From assembly GCF_002803155.1 (NCBI RefSeq), contig NZ_NNBP01000011.1:124001-188000 (forward strand): a stretch of 64,000 bases of DNA, in the 5' to 3' direction. Origin of the DNA: Streptomyces sp. CB02959. GTDB lineage: Bacteria; Actinomycetota; Actinomycetes; Streptomycetales; Streptomycetaceae. The position numbers and the translations under genes were made by a program. Position 1 is the first letter of the stretch, and each line of letters starts with the position of its first letter. This document shows, piece after piece, positions 34,836-43,665 of the stretch. Under the pieces are notes generated by a model that saw only the letters and a list, made by a program, of their open reading frames with translations, had not been told where the DNA came from and did no database searches.

Positions 34836-35849
34836 TCAGGCCCCCGCCGGGGTGACGTTGGTCGCGTCCAGCACGGTCCGCAGGGCGCGGGCGAGGTGGA
34901 CGGCGTCGCCGACCGCCCAGACGTGTACGAAGAACAGGCGGGGTTTGTCCCTCAGGCCGTGGTTGTGGAGTTCGACGAGCTTGACACCGGCCTTCCGGAG
35001 CAGCCGCAGGACGCGTTGGACCTCGTCGGCGACCATGCAGCAGTCCGCGCTGAGCGCGGCCCGGCCGTTGCCCAGCGGCTGGAAGTTGAAGGCGCTGGTC
35101 GATCCCAGGCCGGGAGGCAGCAGCCGGTCTCCGTCGGAGATCTTCTCCCGGCGGACGAAGATGCACTTGTAGATCCCGTCGTCGCCGGATCCCTTGGCGC
35201 CCAAGGCGTGGTCGATCCCGTCGGTGTCCAGATCGTCGGGCTTGGCCTGGTCGGACGCCCTGGGGTGCGGGGCGCCGGTGCCCTCGAACGCGGCGTGGAT
35301 GCCGCGTGCCAGGGCCACCGGATCCTGGCCGTGCCCGTGCACGTGGAGCCACCAGACGTCGGGCGTCTGCGACAGCAGGTGCTTGTGCAGCGCGGTCACG
35401 CCGATGCGGTGCTCCTGCAAGGTGTCGACGAAGCCCTGTAGTTCGTGTTCGGTCACCACCACGTCGCCCATCAGCAGGTTGCTGTGGTCGGTGTAGCGGA
35501 CGAAGGAGATGTGCGAGCCCAGGGCGAGGGACGGTTTGACGTGGACGTGGTGGGAGAACACCCGGAGGTCCCGACGGGGGAACCCGCTGTGGTACATGAC
35601 CTTGTGCTTCATGTCGCCGGGTCCGCCCAGGACCTTGGCCACCTCCTTCCAGTCGGAGAGGGTGGTGTGGACCGGCTTGATCAGCTTCTGTGCGGCGGGC
35701 GCGAGCGACTCGCCGGGCCGGGCGGCGGGACGGGCCCGAGCCGGGGTGGGCGCCGCGGCCAGCAGCGGGGCGAGGGCCGCTGCGGCCAGCACGCGCCGCC
35801 GCGGGGTTACCGCGAGCGAGTCGGTGATCTGCTGTCGGTCTCCAGCCAT
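34836..35849 (-). CDS. Exported DUF1259 (LppY/LpqO-like) protein
   Basis: A 337-residue secreted protein made of two DUF1259 repeats. A Tat-like leader (TPRRRVLAAAALAPLLAAAPTPARA) is followed by domain 1 (VMYHSGFPRRDLRVFSHHVHVKPSLALGSHISFV ... GDVVVTEHELQGFVDTLQEHRIGVTALHKHLL) and domain 2 (GNGRAALSADCCMVADEVQRVLRLLRKAGVKLVELHNHGL). His-rich pairs suggest metal binding, but no activity is established. Its ATG overlaps the stop of a small upstream frame (TAATG), and GGAGGTG lies inside that frame. Confidence 0.88.
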   Translation of the reverse strand: MAGDRQQITDSLAVTPRRRVLAAAALAPLLAAAPTPARARPAARPGESLAPAAQKLIKPVHTTLSDWKEVAKVLGGPGDMKHKVMYHSGFPRRDLRVFSHHVHVKPSLALGSHISFVRYTDHSNLLMGDVVVTEHELQGFVDTLQEHRIGVTALHKHLLSQTPDVWWLHVHGHGQDPVALARGIHAAFEGTGAPHPRASDQAKPDDLDTDGIDHALGAKGSGDDGIYKCIFVRREKISDGDRLLPPGLGSTSAFNFQPLGNGRAALSADCCMVADEVQRVLRLLRKAGVKLVELHNHGLRDKPRLFFVHVWAVGDAVHLARALRTVLDATNVTPAGA

Positions 35850-35953
35850 TACGTGAGCACCTCCACGACGACCATCACGAGGAAGTTGGAAGCATGACGG
35901 ATCTGATGCCCCGTCAGCTCGTCATGAGGGGCCAGCTGGGCTAACACGATCAT
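35849..35953 (-). CDS. 34-residue upstream ORF with a TTA codon, coupled to DUF1259
   Basis: ATG 35953 to TAA 35849-35851, with the stop overlapping the DUF1259 start (TAATG). It encodes MIVLAQLAPHDELTGHQIRH and a hydrophobic tail ending VMVVVEVLT. Codon 4 is TTA (complement of 35942-35944), the codon read only by the bldA tRNA in Streptomyces. If translated, it would couple DUF1259 expression to bldA and development. No ribosome binding site is evident, so the call is tentative. Confidence 0.4.
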   Translation of the reverse strand: MIVLAQLAPHDELTGHQIRHASNFLVMVVVEVLT

Positions 35954-36056
35954 CGTGACGGGTGAGCGGGCGGGCGCAGGGCGGTCGGTGACGGCCCGTC
36001 GGACCAAGGGCCGGCGGCCGGCTTCTGGGAGGACCGGGCCGCGCTCCGCAGGTCGT

Positions 36057-36503
36057 TCAGGACCCGTCGGCCGGTCGGTCCCCGGCCTCCGCGAGCCGGC
36101 GCAGCAGCGGTTCCACTTCGACCAGCCGGCGGATCTCGTCCGGCCGGAGCGCGGTGAGGCGCCGGGCGAGCACCTGCGCCTCACCGCGGGCGACGTCCGC
36201 CAGTGTCGCGGTGCCCTGCTCGGTGAGCAGGACCCGGCTGGCGCGCCGGTCCTTCGGGTCGGCCTCCCGGCGCACCAGGCCCGCCGACTCCAGGCCGAGG
36301 ACCGCGGCGGTGGCGGTCGGTTGGGAGCAGGGCACCCACTGCGCGATCTCCCCGATCCGGGACGGCCCGCGCTGGGTCAGCAGCGCCAGTACGGCGATAT
36401 GGGTCAGCTGGATGCTGTCCGCCGTGGCGGACCTGCGCAGGCTCCGGGTGAGCCGGTGCAGCGAGATCACCAGTTGCAGTGCCGCGTCGTCACCGATCGT
36501 CAT
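36057..36503 (-). CDS. MarR-family transcriptional regulator
   Basis: A winged-helix regulator of 148 residues. It has N-terminal dimerisation helices (DDAALQLVISLHRLTRSLRR), HTH (SRIGEIAQWVPCSQPTATAAVLGLESAGLV), and the conserved wing DPKDRRASRVLLTEQG with the D-x-R-x motif. The lone Cys in the recognition region (VPCSQPT) could be redox sensitive. It lies between DUF1259 and AsnB on the same strand. Its target is not evident. Confidence 0.92.
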   Translation of the reverse strand: MTIGDDAALQLVISLHRLTRSLRRSATADSIQLTHIAVLALLTQRGPSRIGEIAQWVPCSQPTATAAVLGLESAGLVRREADPKDRRASRVLLTEQGTATLADVARGEAQVLARRLTALRPDEIRRLVEVEPLLRRLAEAGDRPADGS

Positions 36504-36571
36504 CGCCCACCCATCGCCTGCCGTACCGGATCCGGTCCGCGGCGGAATCCCTGCTCAGGGCCCGCCGTGGA

Positions 36572-38416
36572 TCAAGAGAGCGTAATGGCGGGGGAGTACA
36601 TCTCCAACCACAGGGCCAGGTCCAGCGTCCGTTCGAGGCCGCGTCGTGACGCCTGGGTGATCTGCGGTGCCTCGTGGTCCGCCGCGCGCTTGAGCCAGTC
36701 GCGGTCGACGAGGTCGAAGACCTGGTGCGAGGGGCGCGCCAGCAGGTCCTTGGCGTGCTCCTGGAGCGCGACCGCGTACTGCGGGTCCTGGGTGGAGGGG
36801 TACGGGCTCTTCACCCGGTCGTACACCGACCGGGGCAGCACGTCGGCGGTGGCCTCGCGCAGCAGGCTCTTCTCCCGTCCGTCGAAGGACTTCAGGGACC
36901 ACGGGGCGTTGTAGACGTACTCGACGAGGCGGTGGTCGCAGAACGGGACCCGCACCTCCAGCCCGACGGCCATGCTCGCCCGGTCCTTGCGGTCCAGGAG
37001 GATCCGGACGAAGCGCGTCAGGTGCAGGTAGCAGATCTTCCGCATCCGGAACTCGAAGTCGCTCTCGCCGTCGAGCCGTTCGACGTCCCGGACGGCGCGG
37101 TCGTAGCCGTCCTGGATGTAGGTGCCGAGGTCGAGGGCGCCGGTGACGTCGGCGGTGAGGATGTTGCCGTCGTCGCCGAAGTCCTGGGTGAAGCGGACGA
37201 GCCAGGGGAAGGTGTCGGCGGTGCGGGCCGCCTCGTCGAAGAACTGCTTGTACCCGCCGAAGACCTCGTCGGCCGACTCGCCGGACAGCGCCACCGTCGA
37301 GTGCTCGCGGATCGCCTTGAACAGCAGGTACAGGGAGGCGTCCATGTCGCCCAGGCCCATCGGGAGGTCGCGGGCGCGCAGCATCTTGGCGCGGACGTCG
37401 AGGTCGGCCAGGGCGGTGGAGTCCAGCACGATGTCCTGGTGCTCGGTGCCGGCGAGCCGGGCGACGTCGTGCACGAAGGGCGTGTCGGGGGTGGCGCGCA
37501 GGTCGTCGGCGACGAAGTTCTCGGTCCGGCCGACGAAGTCGACGGCGAAGCTCCGCACCGTCTCGCCCACGTCGGCCAGCTGACGGGCCGCCAGTGCGGT
37601 CATCGCGGAGGAGTCCAGCCCGCCGGACAGCAGGGTGCAGCGCGGTACGTCGGAGACCAGCTGGCGGCGGACGATGTCGTCGAGCAGGGTCCGGACGTGG
37701 CCGATCGAGGTCTCGCGGTCGTCCTGGTGCGCCCGGGTCCGCAGCGACCAGTAGGTGTGCCGGCGCAGCCCGTCGGCGTCGACGGTGACCACCGTGCCCG
37801 GCTCGACCTCGCGCATGCCGTCCCACACGGCGTGCCCGGGCGTCTTGACGAAGGCGAACAGTTCGCGCAGGCCGTCCAGGCCGACCCGCCGCTCGGCGAG
37901 CGGGTTGGCGAGGATCGCCTTGGGCTCGGAGCCGAACAGTATGCCGTCGGCGGTGGGGTAGTAGTAGAACGGCTTGATGCCCATCCGGTCGCGGATCATC
38001 ACCAGCCGTCGGCGCTGCTCGTCCCAGACGGCGAACGCGAACATCCCGTTGAGGCGTTCGGCGACCGCCTCGCCCCACTCCAGGTAGCCGCGCAGCACCA
38101 CCTCGGTGTCCGAGTCGGTGGTGAAGCGGTGGCTTTTTCCGGCGAGTTCGTTGCGCAGTTCGCCGAAGTTGTAGGTCTCGCCGGAGTAGACGATGACGAC
38201 CTGGCTGCCGTCGGGGCGCTCGGCGGTCATCGGCTGCCGTCCACCGGGCAGGTCGATGATCGCGAGGCGGCGGTGGCCGAGTGCGGCCGGACCCCGCACC
38301 CAGGTGCCGCGGTCGTCGGGGCCGCGGCAGGACATCGTCTCGGTCATCGCGTCCACGGTCTCCTGCTCGGAGCGCAGATCGCGGTCGAAGGAAATCCAGC
38401 CGGTGATGCCGCACAT
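36572..38416 (-). CDS. asnB: Asparagine synthase, glutamine-hydrolysing (AsnB)
   Basis: Converts aspartate, glutamine and ATP to asparagine. The protein has 614 residues. The N-terminal class II amidotransferase domain starts MCGITGWISFDRDL, where Cys2 is the nucleophile; this fixes the start at ATG 38416, behind GGAGGACA. The synthetase domain carries the PP-loop LLSGGLDSSAMTALAARQ and GESADEVFGGYKQFF. Length and motifs are complete. Some AsnB paralogues act in secondary metabolism, but no biosynthetic neighbours are seen here. Confidence 0.95.
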   Translation of the reverse strand: MCGITGWISFDRDLRSEQETVDAMTETMSCRGPDDRGTWVRGPAALGHRRLAIIDLPGGRQPMTAERPDGSQVVIVYSGETYNFGELRNELAGKSHRFTTDSDTEVVLRGYLEWGEAVAERLNGMFAFAVWDEQRRRLVMIRDRMGIKPFYYYPTADGILFGSEPKAILANPLAERRVGLDGLRELFAFVKTPGHAVWDGMREVEPGTVVTVDADGLRRHTYWSLRTRAHQDDRETSIGHVRTLLDDIVRRQLVSDVPRCTLLSGGLDSSAMTALAARQLADVGETVRSFAVDFVGRTENFVADDLRATPDTPFVHDVARLAGTEHQDIVLDSTALADLDVRAKMLRARDLPMGLGDMDASLYLLFKAIREHSTVALSGESADEVFGGYKQFFDEAARTADTFPWLVRFTQDFGDDGNILTADVTGALDLGTYIQDGYDRAVRDVERLDGESDFEFRMRKICYLHLTRFVRILLDRKDRASMAVGLEVRVPFCDHRLVEYVYNAPWSLKSFDGREKSLLREATADVLPRSVYDRVKSPYPSTQDPQYAVALQEHAKDLLARPSHQVFDLVDRDWLKRAADHEAPQITQASRRGLERTLDLALWLEMYSPAITLS

Positions 38417-38828
38417 GCCATGTCCTCCTGCTCCGAACCCTGGGGCCGCCGGTGCCGCGGGTCGCGGGAGGCGCCGCGGCGGGCCGGGGATGCGGGAGGG
38501 CGGGCAACGCCGAAGATCGGTGGCCCGGCTCACTCCGCCAGAGTCAGTTGTATCGAGCACCTATGTAACGAGGGTGTGCCTGGGGAGCCCCTCGCGTCAA
38601 CCGGGGCGTAACGGGAGAGGGGGCGTGCCGGGACGCGCCGCGGCGCGCGGGAGGCGCCGACGATCTCCCGTGAGGCGGATCCGACCTGCGGTTTCGAGGC
38701 GGGGGAGCGGCGCGGGCGGCCCGTGTGGAGGGCGGGGCGCCCTACGGGGACGAGGGAAAGGTTTTACCGGGAGGTGACGGAAGAGGGGCGGGCACCGGGC
38801 CGCGCCCGCCCGATGCCCGCTGCCCGCG
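38417..38828. other. Intergenic region upstream of asnB
   Basis: A 412-nt stretch holding the asnB promoter region and the end of the FUSC gene. An AT-richer patch near 38543-38575 may carry the promoter. No gene or strong repeat is seen. Confidence 0.5.
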
Positions 38829-41096
38829 TCAGATGCTCTTCCGCTTGGTCCGCCCGCTCACCGGCACGTCCAGGGCACGGGCGATACCCACCACGCCCTC
38901 GTCGAGACGCTGCAGGTGCCGCAGCACACGGAAGGTGACGGTGTGCGACGGCGGCACCGGGGAGCCGTCCGCGTCCAGCAGCGACGCGATGCTGGCGCCC
39001 GCCTCCACCTCGCCGTCGGCCGGCTCCTCCTTCACCCGGGCGGAGATCAGGTCGATGTTGCGCGCGATGCGCCGGCCGACGCGTTCCAGCCGGGGGTCGG
39101 CCGCCACCGAACGGCTGGACGGCAGGACTTCGGCCGTCGCCGCCAGCGACCGGGCGTGGTAGGCGCAGGTCTCCAGGAGCGCCACCAGATACCGCGCGGT
39201 CTGCCGGCGCACCCGCAGCGGGGTGATCGGATGCACCAGCGGCTGGGTGGAGCCGCGCAGGTCGTTCAGGGCGGTGTCCAGATCGCGCGCCAGGGTCAGC
39301 AGGTCCGCCGCCGGACCGCCGGAGAGCTGCGCCACCGCCGCCGACACCGCCTCCCGCAACCGGTCCAGGACGGCACCCAGGTGCTCGTCGGTCCGCCGGT
39401 CGGTGTGCACCGGCAGGACCAGCGCCGCGGCGATGATCCCGCACGCCGCGCCCAGCGCGGTCTCCTCGATGCGCAGCACCAGCGTCGCGACGCTGTAGGT
39501 GTTGAGGAGGGTGTAGAGCAGGCCGAGCATCGCGGTGACGAAGAACGACATCAGCGCGTACGACAGCGGCGCGGTGAAGAACATCCCGAAGACGCAGAGC
39601 AGCACCAGGGCGAACGCCGTCCAGGTGTGGTTGCCCACCAGCCCGGCCAGCGCCACACCGGCGACCACGCCGAGCACCGTGCCCAGCAGCCGGCGGTAGC
39701 CCTTGACCAGGACCTCGCCCGTGGAGGCGGTGTTCAGGAACACCACCCAGCAGGTCAGCACCGCCCAGTACCAGCGCTGGGTGGACAGGAACTCGCCGCC
39801 GACGATGGCCAGCGCGGAGCCCGCCGCGACCTGGAACGCGGCCCGGGTGGTGGGCCGCTGCAGGCCGGTGCGCTCGTCCTCCTCGCCCTCCTCGTCCTCC
39901 GCCACACCGACTATCGCCAGGTCCTCGGCGTCGAACTCCTCCCGCGAGCGGGTGGTGGCGGAGGTGTCGTCGGACTCGTCCTGCGGCCCGTCCAGCGCCA
40001 GTCGCAGACCCAGCACCGCGCGGGCGGCCTCACCGAGCGCGCGGAAGGCGTCCTGGACGGCCATCGAACCGCGCGGCAGGTCCTCCTCGTCGCGGTAGCC
40101 GAGCAGCCGGTTGCGTACGTGGGCCAGGGCGGTGCCGCGGTCCCCGGGCGCCCGGCGGGCCACCAGCAGCCCCAGCGCGTCGAGGTCCCGGCGGAGGGTG
40201 GCCACGGCGTCGCCCTCGGACTGCATGCGGTTCGCGGTGGCCGGTACCGGGGCGTGCGGCAGGTGCAGGGTGAGGGTGTCGGTGCGCTCCGCGCTGCGCG
40301 CGTTGAGCAGCGTCATCCCCAGGCGTTCGGCGGCGATCTCGGCGTCCGCGATCCGGCGCTGGAGCAGTGCGGCGGTGGCGGAGTCGCGGGTGCCCTCCTC
40401 CAGGCGGCCCTGGATCATCAGCGCCGTCTCGTGCAGCCGGGCGGTGTGCCGCCGCAGGTCGTCGAGGACGCCGTCCAACTCCTCGGGCCCGGTGTCCACC
40501 AGCTCCCGGTGGGTCGCCACCAGTTGGGCCAGGCGGGCCCGGAACGCCTCCCGCAGCCGGCTCAGGGTGCGTTCGGGGGTGTCGGGGAAGACCGCGAACC
40601 GGACCACCGCGCTGCACACGAACGCGACGGTCAGCGTCAGGAACAGCTCCGGCAGCGTTGGCGCGGTGGCGTGCACGAACAGCGAGAGGAAGTAGACCTG
40701 AAAGCCGATCAGGCCCAGTGCCGTTCCGCGGTCGCCGAACCGGCGGGCGTAGGCGGCACCGAAGATCAGCGCGATGAAGAACAGGTCGCCGGCGATGATC
40801 CGGTTGTGCAGCACCGCCCCCAGCCCCACCGCGGCCAGGGCCACCGGCAGGCCCAGGGCGAGGGTGACGGCCTGACCGCGCACCTCCTTCTCCCGGATGG
40901 CGAAGGTCGCGACCATCGCGGCCATGGCCCCCGCGACCAGGAGCGTGACGCCGGTGCCGAGCAGGGCCAGGACGACGAGGGTCAGCACGATCGCCCCCAC
41001 CGTGCGTAGCCCGGCCATCAGCCGGAGCAGTCCCGGGTCCGACGCCGCGAAGCGGTTCCACGTGCCGGTAACGGTCCGTCGTATTGCTGCCTTCAC
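38829..41096 (-). CDS. FUSC-family membrane transporter (aromatic acid exporter-like)
   Basis: A membrane protein of 755 residues with two blocks of helices separated by a large helical cytoplasmic domain, the FUSC/YccS architecture. Block 1 lies at about residues 25-165 (LRTVGAIVLTLVVLALLGTGVTLLVAGAMAAM). The middle is coiled-coil rich (DDLRRHTARLHETALMIQGRLEEG). Block 2 contains WYWAVLTCWVVFLNTASTGEVLVKGYRRLLGTVLGVVAGVALA, the family's second FUSC motif. Relatives export aromatic acids or other toxic metabolites. GTG 41096 (after GGGGAG) is preferred over farther upstream codons. Confidence 0.88.
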   Translation of the reverse strand: MKAAIRRTVTGTWNRFAASDPGLLRLMAGLRTVGAIVLTLVVLALLGTGVTLLVAGAMAAMVATFAIREKEVRGQAVTLALGLPVALAAVGLGAVLHNRIIAGDLFFIALIFGAAYARRFGDRGTALGLIGFQVYFLSLFVHATAPTLPELFLTLTVAFVCSAVVRFAVFPDTPERTLSRLREAFRARLAQLVATHRELVDTGPEELDGVLDDLRRHTARLHETALMIQGRLEEGTRDSATAALLQRRIADAEIAAERLGMTLLNARSAERTDTLTLHLPHAPVPATANRMQSEGDAVATLRRDLDALGLLVARRAPGDRGTALAHVRNRLLGYRDEEDLPRGSMAVQDAFRALGEAARAVLGLRLALDGPQDESDDTSATTRSREEFDAEDLAIVGVAEDEEGEEDERTGLQRPTTRAAFQVAAGSALAIVGGEFLSTQRWYWAVLTCWVVFLNTASTGEVLVKGYRRLLGTVLGVVAGVALAGLVGNHTWTAFALVLLCVFGMFFTAPLSYALMSFFVTAMLGLLYTLLNTYSVATLVLRIEETALGAACGIIAAALVLPVHTDRRTDEHLGAVLDRLREAVSAAVAQLSGGPAADLLTLARDLDTALNDLRGSTQPLVHPITPLRVRRQTARYLVALLETCAYHARSLAATAEVLPSSRSVAADPRLERVGRRIARNIDLISARVKEEPADGEVEAGASIASLLDADGSPVPPSHTVTFRVLRHLQRLDEGVVGIARALDVPVSGRTKRKSI

Positions 41097-41200
41097 GCTG
41101 CCGTACGCTCCCCATCTTTGGCATCGACCGAGGTCACGCGCCTCGGCCGGGCGCCCCCAGCATTGCACGAGGATCGTCGGAACGGCCGGTGAGTGTGCCG

Positions 41201-42145
41201 TCAGGTGGCTTCGTACGCGGCGCCCGCGACCGCGAGGTCCTCCCAGGCCATGCCGACGCTCTTGAAGAGGCGGGGGCGGTCCGGGGCCACGGTGGCGGCT
41301 CCGGCGGCCAGTCCGGCGAGCGTCACCAGCGCCTCCCGGGCGAGCCGGCCGCTCTCCAGCTCCGGGATGAGGTCGCCGGCTTCGCGGGCCGCGGCGGACC
41401 GGGACTCGACCACCACCGTGCTGCGCAGCACGGTGGTGCCGTCCACCTCGCGGCTGCCGCGCTCGTGGGAGCCGACCGCGGTCACCGTGGCGTGCGGCGG
41501 GAGCAGGGCGCCGTCGAACAGCGGGGTGCGGGCGGTGGTGCAGCAGGCGACCAGGTCGGCGCCGGCGACGGCGGAGGGCTCGCCGGCCCGCACGGTGAGC
41601 CCGGTGTCCCGGCGGGCCGCCGCGACGAACCGCTCGACGTTCGCGGGGGTGCGTCCCACCACCGTGACGTGGCTGAGCGGACGCACCGCGCGCAGCGCGT
41701 CCAGGTGGCCGCGGGCCTGCGGGCCGGTGCCGAACACCACCAGGCGGCCGGCCTCGGGAACGGCGAGCAGGTCGGCGGCGAGGGCGGACACCGCGGCGGT
41801 GCGCACGGTGGTGAGCGCGATGCCGTCGAGCAGCGCGAGCGGGGCGAGGGTCGGGGCGTCGAAGAGCAGGTACTGGCCCTGTACGCGGGGCAGTCCGGCG
41901 GCCGGGTTGTCGCGGGCGACGGTGGCGACCTTGACGCCCGCGTACCGGCTGCGGTGCGCGGGCATCAGCAGCAGCTGTCCGTGTTCGACGGGCACGATGG
42001 TGCGCGGCGGATCGGCTTCGGGGTCCGGCCCGTCGCGCAGTGCGGCGCGGAGTGCGTCGACGGCCGCGGCCATCGGCAGCGCGCGCAGCAGTTCGGTCTC
42101 GTCGATGGTCCGGGGCGGGTGGGGGACCGGGGGAGTGGCGCTCAT
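41201..42145 (-). CDS. Ornithine cyclodeaminase/mu-crystallin family protein (intact)
   Basis: An NAD(P)-dependent enzyme of 314 residues. It has an N-terminal dimerisation/substrate domain (TIDETELLRALPMAAAVDALRAAL, MPAHRSRYAGVKVATV with the catalytic-region Lys, LTTVRTAAVSALAADLL) and a Rossmann domain (RLVVFGTGPQARGHLDALRAV). Family members cyclise ornithine or reduce imines, or supply building blocks such as 2,3-diaminopropionate. The exact reaction is not evident. The truncated homologue at 34063-34680 shares the fold but not the second half. Confidence 0.87.
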   Translation of the reverse strand: MSATPPVPHPPRTIDETELLRALPMAAAVDALRAALRDGPDPEADPPRTIVPVEHGQLLLMPAHRSRYAGVKVATVARDNPAAGLPRVQGQYLLFDAPTLAPLALLDGIALTTVRTAAVSALAADLLAVPEAGRLVVFGTGPQARGHLDALRAVRPLSHVTVVGRTPANVERFVAAARRDTGLTVRAGEPSAVAGADLVACCTTARTPLFDGALLPPHATVTAVGSHERGSREVDGTTVLRSTVVVESRSAAAREAGDLIPELESGRLAREALVTLAGLAAGAATVAPDRPRLFKSVGMAWEDLAVAGAAYEAT

Positions 42146-42220
42146 ACCGCCGAGTCTGCCCCGGTCGGCTGCCGGGATGCGTGAGCTTCGGCGCATCGGA
42201 GGTGCGGGGTCGCGGGAGGA

Positions 42221-42251
42221 GGGAGGAGCGGCCCGGCGGACCGCTCCTCCC
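42221..42251 (-). terminator. 11-bp stem-loop after chitinase gene
   Basis: GGGAGGAGCGG and CCGCTCCTCCC pair perfectly around a 9-nt loop, six bases past the chitinase stop codon. Confidence 0.75.
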
Positions 42252-42257
42252 TGTGGG

Positions 42258-43514
42258 TCAGCAGGCGCCCAGGTCCTGCCAGACCCCCGAGCCGCCGGTG
42301 GACGGGGCCTCGCCCTGGGTCCACCACCGGGCCTTCCAGGTGTGGCCGTTGGAGGAGACGGTGTCACCGCCGACGTAGACCGTCCCCGCGCTGTAGGGAC
42401 TGGCGGCGCAGCTGCCGCCCGGGGGTGTGGTGGGCGGCGGGGTGGTCGGGGGTGTGGTGGGCGGGGTGGCGCCGGCGAACTTCACCGAGAACTTGGTGAA
42501 GTCCCAGGCACCCTGCGGGACGCTGCTGCAGGTGCCGGAGGTCCGGCCGTTGTTGTCCGGTGGGGTGCACTGCCGGTCCCGGTTCACGGACCAGTTGGTG
42601 AAGCGCGCCATGTGGTGGGAGGTGGCGAAGTCCAGCACGGTCTGGAAGTCCGCCTGGGTGAAGAACTCCCCGGTGTCGCTGCGCCCGTTCATCTGCGAGA
42701 TGCCCTCGTGGGCGTAGGCGGTGGCCTCGTCCCAGCCGAAGGTGGACCGCAGTACGGCGTTGAAGTTGGTCAGTGCGGAGGTCTGGGCGGCGGCGCCGTT
42801 GAAGCCGCCGTCGAACGGCATGATGGAGAAGTTGTCCGGGACGAAGGACTGGGACTTGGCCTCGTTCAGCATCTGCTTGCCGAACCAGCCGGTGCCGTCG
42901 GCGGTCCCGGCGGTGGTGACGGAAAGGTAGAGGCCGGGGTTCTTCTGCTGGAGGATCTTGGCGGCGCCGATCTCGTTGTGGATGGCCGCGGTGTTCTCGT
43001 ACTCCGGCTCCTCCAGGTCGAAGTCGAGTGCCTTGAGGCCGTACTTGTCGATGACCTGTTGGTAGGCGGCGGCGGTCGCCTCGGGCGTGCCGCATGCCTG
43101 GCCCAGCTTGGTGCCGTTGTAGCCGCCGATGGACGCGGAGACGTCGCCGCCCTTGGCGCGGATCGCGGAGATCACCCCGGTCACCGCGGTGTCCGAGGCC
43201 ACCGGGTGGAGGCCGTCCCAGGTCGGCGAGCAGCCGCCGCCGTTGGGCGCGAGGATGAAGGCGAGTTGGAACGCCTTGAGGCCGGTGGCGTCCATCACCG
43301 CGCCGGCGTCCGGCGGGTCGTTGTCGAGCGGCATGAGGTAGGGCGCCGCCGCGTACCAGTTGGCGCCCAGGGCCGTGGGGGCCGGGGCGGTCGCCGCGGC
43401 GGAGGACTGCGGCGCGGTGCGGTGGCCGGTGGCGAGCGCCGTGCCGGCGGCGCCCAGCGCGAGTGCGGCCGTCGCGAGCGCGGCGGCGAGAGTTCTGACG
43501 TGACGAGGTGGCAC
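42258..43514 (-). CDS. Secreted GH18 chitinase with C-terminal carbohydrate-binding module
   Basis: An extracellular chitinase of 418 residues. It has a signal peptide (LAAALATAALALGAAGTALA) and a GH18 barrel (GANWYAAAPYLMPLDNDPPD, the GGDVSASIGGYNG strand, and catalytic ALDFDLEEPE in the DxxDxDxE region). A Pro/Thr linker precedes a CBM5/12-like chitin-binding domain (YSAGTVYVGGDTVSSNGHTWKARWWTQGEAPS). GTG 43514 follows GGAGGTCAA. Two 12-bp TGGTCnAGnCCA sites upstream are the elements that control chitinase genes through DasR in Streptomyces. Confidence 0.93.
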   Translation of the reverse strand: MPPRHVRTLAAALATAALALGAAGTALATGHRTAPQSSAAATAPAPTALGANWYAAAPYLMPLDNDPPDAGAVMDATGLKAFQLAFILAPNGGGCSPTWDGLHPVASDTAVTGVISAIRAKGGDVSASIGGYNGTKLGQACGTPEATAAAYQQVIDKYGLKALDFDLEEPEYENTAAIHNEIGAAKILQQKNPGLYLSVTTAGTADGTGWFGKQMLNEAKSQSFVPDNFSIMPFDGGFNGAAAQTSALTNFNAVLRSTFGWDEATAYAHEGISQMNGRSDTGEFFTQADFQTVLDFATSHHMARFTNWSVNRDRQCTPPDNNGRTSGTCSSVPQGAWDFTKFSVKFAGATPPTTPPTTPPPTTPPGGSCAASPYSAGTVYVGGDTVSSNGHTWKARWWTQGEAPSTGGSGVWQDLGAC

Positions 43515-43541
43515 TTGACCTCCACGAGCCGACGAGGGGGG

Positions 43542-43553
43542 TGGTCCAGACCA
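43542..43553. promoter_or_regulatory. DasR-type operator (dre-like) site 1
   Basis: TGGTCCAGACCA, a near-perfect dyad 28 nt before the chitinase start. With flanks it matches the published dre consensus ACTGGTCTAGACCACT at 12 of 16 positions by hand alignment. DasR represses chitin-utilisation genes and is released by amino-sugar phosphates. Confidence 0.75.
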
Positions 43554-43597
43554 ATTGCCCCACAGCGTGAACCTTCATCGTGGGCACGTCAACAGTT

Positions 43598-43609
43598 TGG
43601 ACTGGACCA
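43598..43609. promoter_or_regulatory. DasR-type operator (dre-like) site 2
   Basis: Minus strand TGGTCCAGTCCA, 10 of 12 positions like site 1, 45 nt further upstream. Two copies in one promoter match the direct-repeat arrangement described before Streptomyces chitinase genes. Confidence 0.6.
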
Positions 43610-43618
43610 ATGCGCGAA

Positions 43619-43649
43619 GTGCCGCCCGGGAACGGTCCCCGGGCGGCAC
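43619..43649 (-). terminator. 12-bp stem-loop after the protease gene
   Basis: GTGCCGCCCGGG and CCCGGGCGGCAC pair perfectly around a 7-nt loop, 16 bases beyond the protease stop. It separates that gene from the chitinase promoter. Confidence 0.8.
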
Positions 43650-43665
43650 GGACGCGCGGTGCGGC

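Noticed and set aside
36674..38611. A 645-codon plus-strand frame opposite asnB
   Set aside because: AsnB on the minus strand shows Cys2 and the PP-loop. The antisense translation is featureless.
38916..41009. A 697-codon plus-strand frame opposite the FUSC transporter
   Set aside because: Low-complexity Gly/Arg/Gln-rich translation with no ribosome binding site. The minus-strand protein has proper membrane helices.
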